In this document: positions 12,036 to 13,473 of the stretch, one piece after another | Position numbering within the stretch: position 1 is the stretch's first letter | Layout: every line of letters begins with the position of its first letter | NCBI GenBank assembly: GCA_040509055.1 | Contig: JBEVLT010000246.1 | Coordinates: 1 to 13,473 of the forward strand | Direction of reading: 5' to 3' | Origin: JAJKIP01 sp040509055 | GTDB taxonomy: Bacteria; Bacteroidota; Bacteroidia; Chitinophagales; Chitinophagaceae | DNA length: 13,473 nucleotides | The notes under the pieces: generated by a model | Seen by the model: the letters and a program-made list of their open reading frames with translations, nothing else | What the model was told of the DNA's origin: nothing | Databases searched by the model: none | Program-made: the position numbers and the translations under genes

Positions 12036-13473
12036 TTAATAGCCTGTATTCTGATGCAGGTTGGAATTGGCGAGCAGGGCCGTGCTCGGAATAGGGTATA
12101 ATTCCTTTGTTGCCGGTGTTACAGGCTTGCCAAACCAGGCATTTCCCCATTTGCCAAACCGTACCAGGTCCTGGCGCCGGTGACCTTCCCAGGCCAGCTC
12201 CCGGCCTCTTTCATTCAGCAGCTCATCCAGTGTCAGTGTACCTGTCGTATAATTATGGGCCTGGTCGCCAAATGCCCTTGCCCTTATCAGGTTCACCGCA
12301 TCCACCGCTTCCTGCGTGGGCGTGCCGCCATTGTTGCGCATGATGGCCTCTGCCTTCATCAGCAGGATATCCGAATAGCGGATAAAGACCCAGTCGTTAT
12401 CCATGGTCTGGTTGGCCTGCAGGGCAGTCGGGAACTGCCATTTTTTACAGCGTGCCCCTTCCAGCTCTCCTGCAGCGGTAAACGAACTGACAGTCGGGGT
12501 AAATACGAGCGGAGCCCCTGCGGAAGTTTTGAGTGGCTGCCCGCTGGCATCATATTGCTGCCCGGTCATCCAGGAGTTGATCCGTTTGTCGGCACTGGCG
12601 TACAGGCTATAGAAATCAGGCGATACGACCATGCCGTTCCAGACCGGGGCTGAGATATTGTATACGCCTGCCTGTGAAGGATGGAGGGTATACTGGTGCA
12701 TCTGCAATCCCCAGCCTACTTTGCGGTCATAAGGCAGCACCCAGATATTTTCCTTGGAGCTTGTATTTTCTATCAGGAAGTTCTTGAAATAGTCAGGCTC
12801 GAGCGAGTAGCTGTTCAGCTGGATGATCTTATTGCACATGGCTATGGCATCCGCCCAGCGGGCTGTACCGGTCCATTTTTGCGCGTTCAGGTACATCTTG
12901 GCCAGGACAGCATAGGCCATCGGCTGTGTGCACCGGCCATAATAGTCAGCCGAAGGCTTTTCTTCGAGCAGGGCCAGGTTGTCCAGCAGCTCTTTTTCTA
13001 CAATAGCGAATACTTCGGCCCGGGTACGCTGCACGGGCAGCGATACATCGGTAAAGTCAAGGGTCACAGGTATATTACCATACAGGTCCATCGCCGTATA
13101 GTAAGCAAAGGCCCGCAGGGCTTTCAGCTCGGCGATCATATTCGGCTTCTTGACAAACTCTGCCGGCGATACGCCGATCTGGTAGATCACCTGGTTACAG
13201 GCCGAAATGGTATTGAAGCAAAACTCCCACGACGATGCCACCGGGTCCATGGTGGCCACGAACGTATGCTGGTTCAGCCGTACCCACAGACCGTTATTGT
13301 TCAGATAAGTGCCCTGTGTCCTCACCGGGCAGCAGGCTTCATCGCTGGCCAGCACCTGCGTTCCCATCAGGCCCCAAAGGCTGGTACCCCTGTACTGCAT
13401 CTGCGAATAGGCATTGCCCATCGCCAGGATGCACTCTCTTTCCGTTTTGTAAAAGTTGGCTGCATCAAGCGTC
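12036..13473 (-). CDS. susD: SusD/RagB-family outer-membrane glycan-binding lipoprotein (N-terminus beyond window)
   Basis: The visible 478 residues are most of a SusD-like protein, the surface lipoprotein that caps a SusC TonB-dependent transporter and captures oligosaccharides. The frame does not begin at the ATG at 13421: it stays open to the right edge and reads TLDAANFYKTERECILAMG, which is the normal early SusD motif of a few dozen residues into the mature protein. The signal peptide and lipid Cys therefore lie to the right. Other family marks are the helical TPR-like core (AYYTAMDLYGNIPVTLDFTD, AYAVLAKMYLNAQKWTG), WVFIRYSDILLMKAEAIMR, and the classic end ELAWEGHRRQDLVRFGKW with KELYPIPSTALLANSNLHQN. 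Aromatic residues probably line a glycan site, but the ligand is not evident. It is the most upstream operon gene in view, 11 bp before the beta-helix gene; a susC partner is expected just outside. Confidence 0.95.
   Translation of the reverse strand, partial: TLDAANFYKTERECILAMGNAYSQMQYRGTSLWGLMGTQVLASDEACCPVRTQGTYLNNNGLWVRLNQHTFVATMDPVASSWEFCFNTISACNQVIYQIGVSPAEFVKKPNMIAELKALRAFAYYTAMDLYGNIPVTLDFTDVSLPVQRTRAEVFAIVEKELLDNLALLEEKPSADYYGRCTQPMAYAVLAKMYLNAQKWTGTARWADAIAMCNKIIQLNSYSLEPDYFKNFLIENTSSKENIWVLPYDRKVGWGLQMHQYTLHPSQAGVYNISAPVWNGMVVSPDFYSLYASADKRINSWMTGQQYDASGQPLKTSAGAPLVFTPTVSSFTAAGELEGARCKKWQFPTALQANQTMDNDWVFIRYSDILLMKAEAIMRNNGGTPTQEAVDAVNLIRARAFGDQAHNYTTGTLTLDELLNERGRELAWEGHRRQDLVRFGKWGNAWFGKPVTPATKELYPIPSTALLANSNLHQNTGY

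Noticed and set aside
12036..13421. SusD starting at the ATG at 13421.
   Set aside because: The frame remains open to the window edge and the upstream codons (TLDAANFYKTERECILA) match the normal SusD N-terminal region. The ATG is internal.
1..13473. Transposons, integrases, tRNA genes, CRISPR arrays or phage genes.
   Set aside because: No coding motif, repeat series or cloverleaf-like segment was seen. The window is nearly filled by the genes listed.

Overview
This window looks like part of a Bacteroidota chromosome, probably from a Chitinophaga-like soil or plant-associated lineage. The evidence is a SusD-family outer-membrane lipoprotein, Sus-type operon organisation, several short lipoproteins, weak or absent Shine-Dalgarno sequences, and one good match to the Bacteroidota -7 element TAnnTTTG. 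The genus is an inference; nothing in the window fixes it.

Region 1 (1-2411, + strand) appears to be a chromosomal flank. It holds the tail of a DUF1801/YdhG-like gene, then three closely spaced genes: a secreted protein of unknown function, a small lipoprotein with a SPOR-like C-terminus, and a seven-helix membrane protein. None has an obvious link to glycan use. They end tail-to-tail against the next region, with only 35 bp between the stop codons.

Region 2 (2447-13473, - strand) is the distal part of a polysaccharide utilisation locus (PUL), transcribed right to left and open at the right edge. The order is SusD (N-terminus outside the window), a right-handed parallel beta-helix protein, sulfatase A, sulfatase B, ADP-ribosylglycohydrolase-like protein A (lipoprotein), sulfatase C, and ADP-ribosylglycohydrolase-like protein B. 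Gaps between genes are 3-45 bp, so this is very likely one operon with its promoter and a SusC partner upstream of the window. Every protein with a visible N-terminus carries an export signal. All three sulfatases have the Cys-type C-x-P-x-R site and the usual metal and catalytic residues, so they should be active once a maturase encoded elsewhere converts the Cys to formylglycine.

The simplest reading is a system for a sulfated, probably branched polysaccharide. SusCD imports oligosaccharides, three sulfatases of different subtypes remove sulfate from different positions, the beta-helix protein cuts or binds the backbone, and the two ARH-fold proteins cleave a glycosidic bond. The ARH pair is the most unusual part. 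They are exported paralogues with an extra C-terminal beta-rich domain and a shared variant of the metal site, placed either side of a sulfatase gene. That suggests an ADP-ribosylglycohydrolase fold reused as an extracytoplasmic glycosidase. The substrate cannot be read from the sequence.

No RNA genes, CRISPR arrays or mobile elements were seen, and no gene-free stretch exceeds 300 bp.
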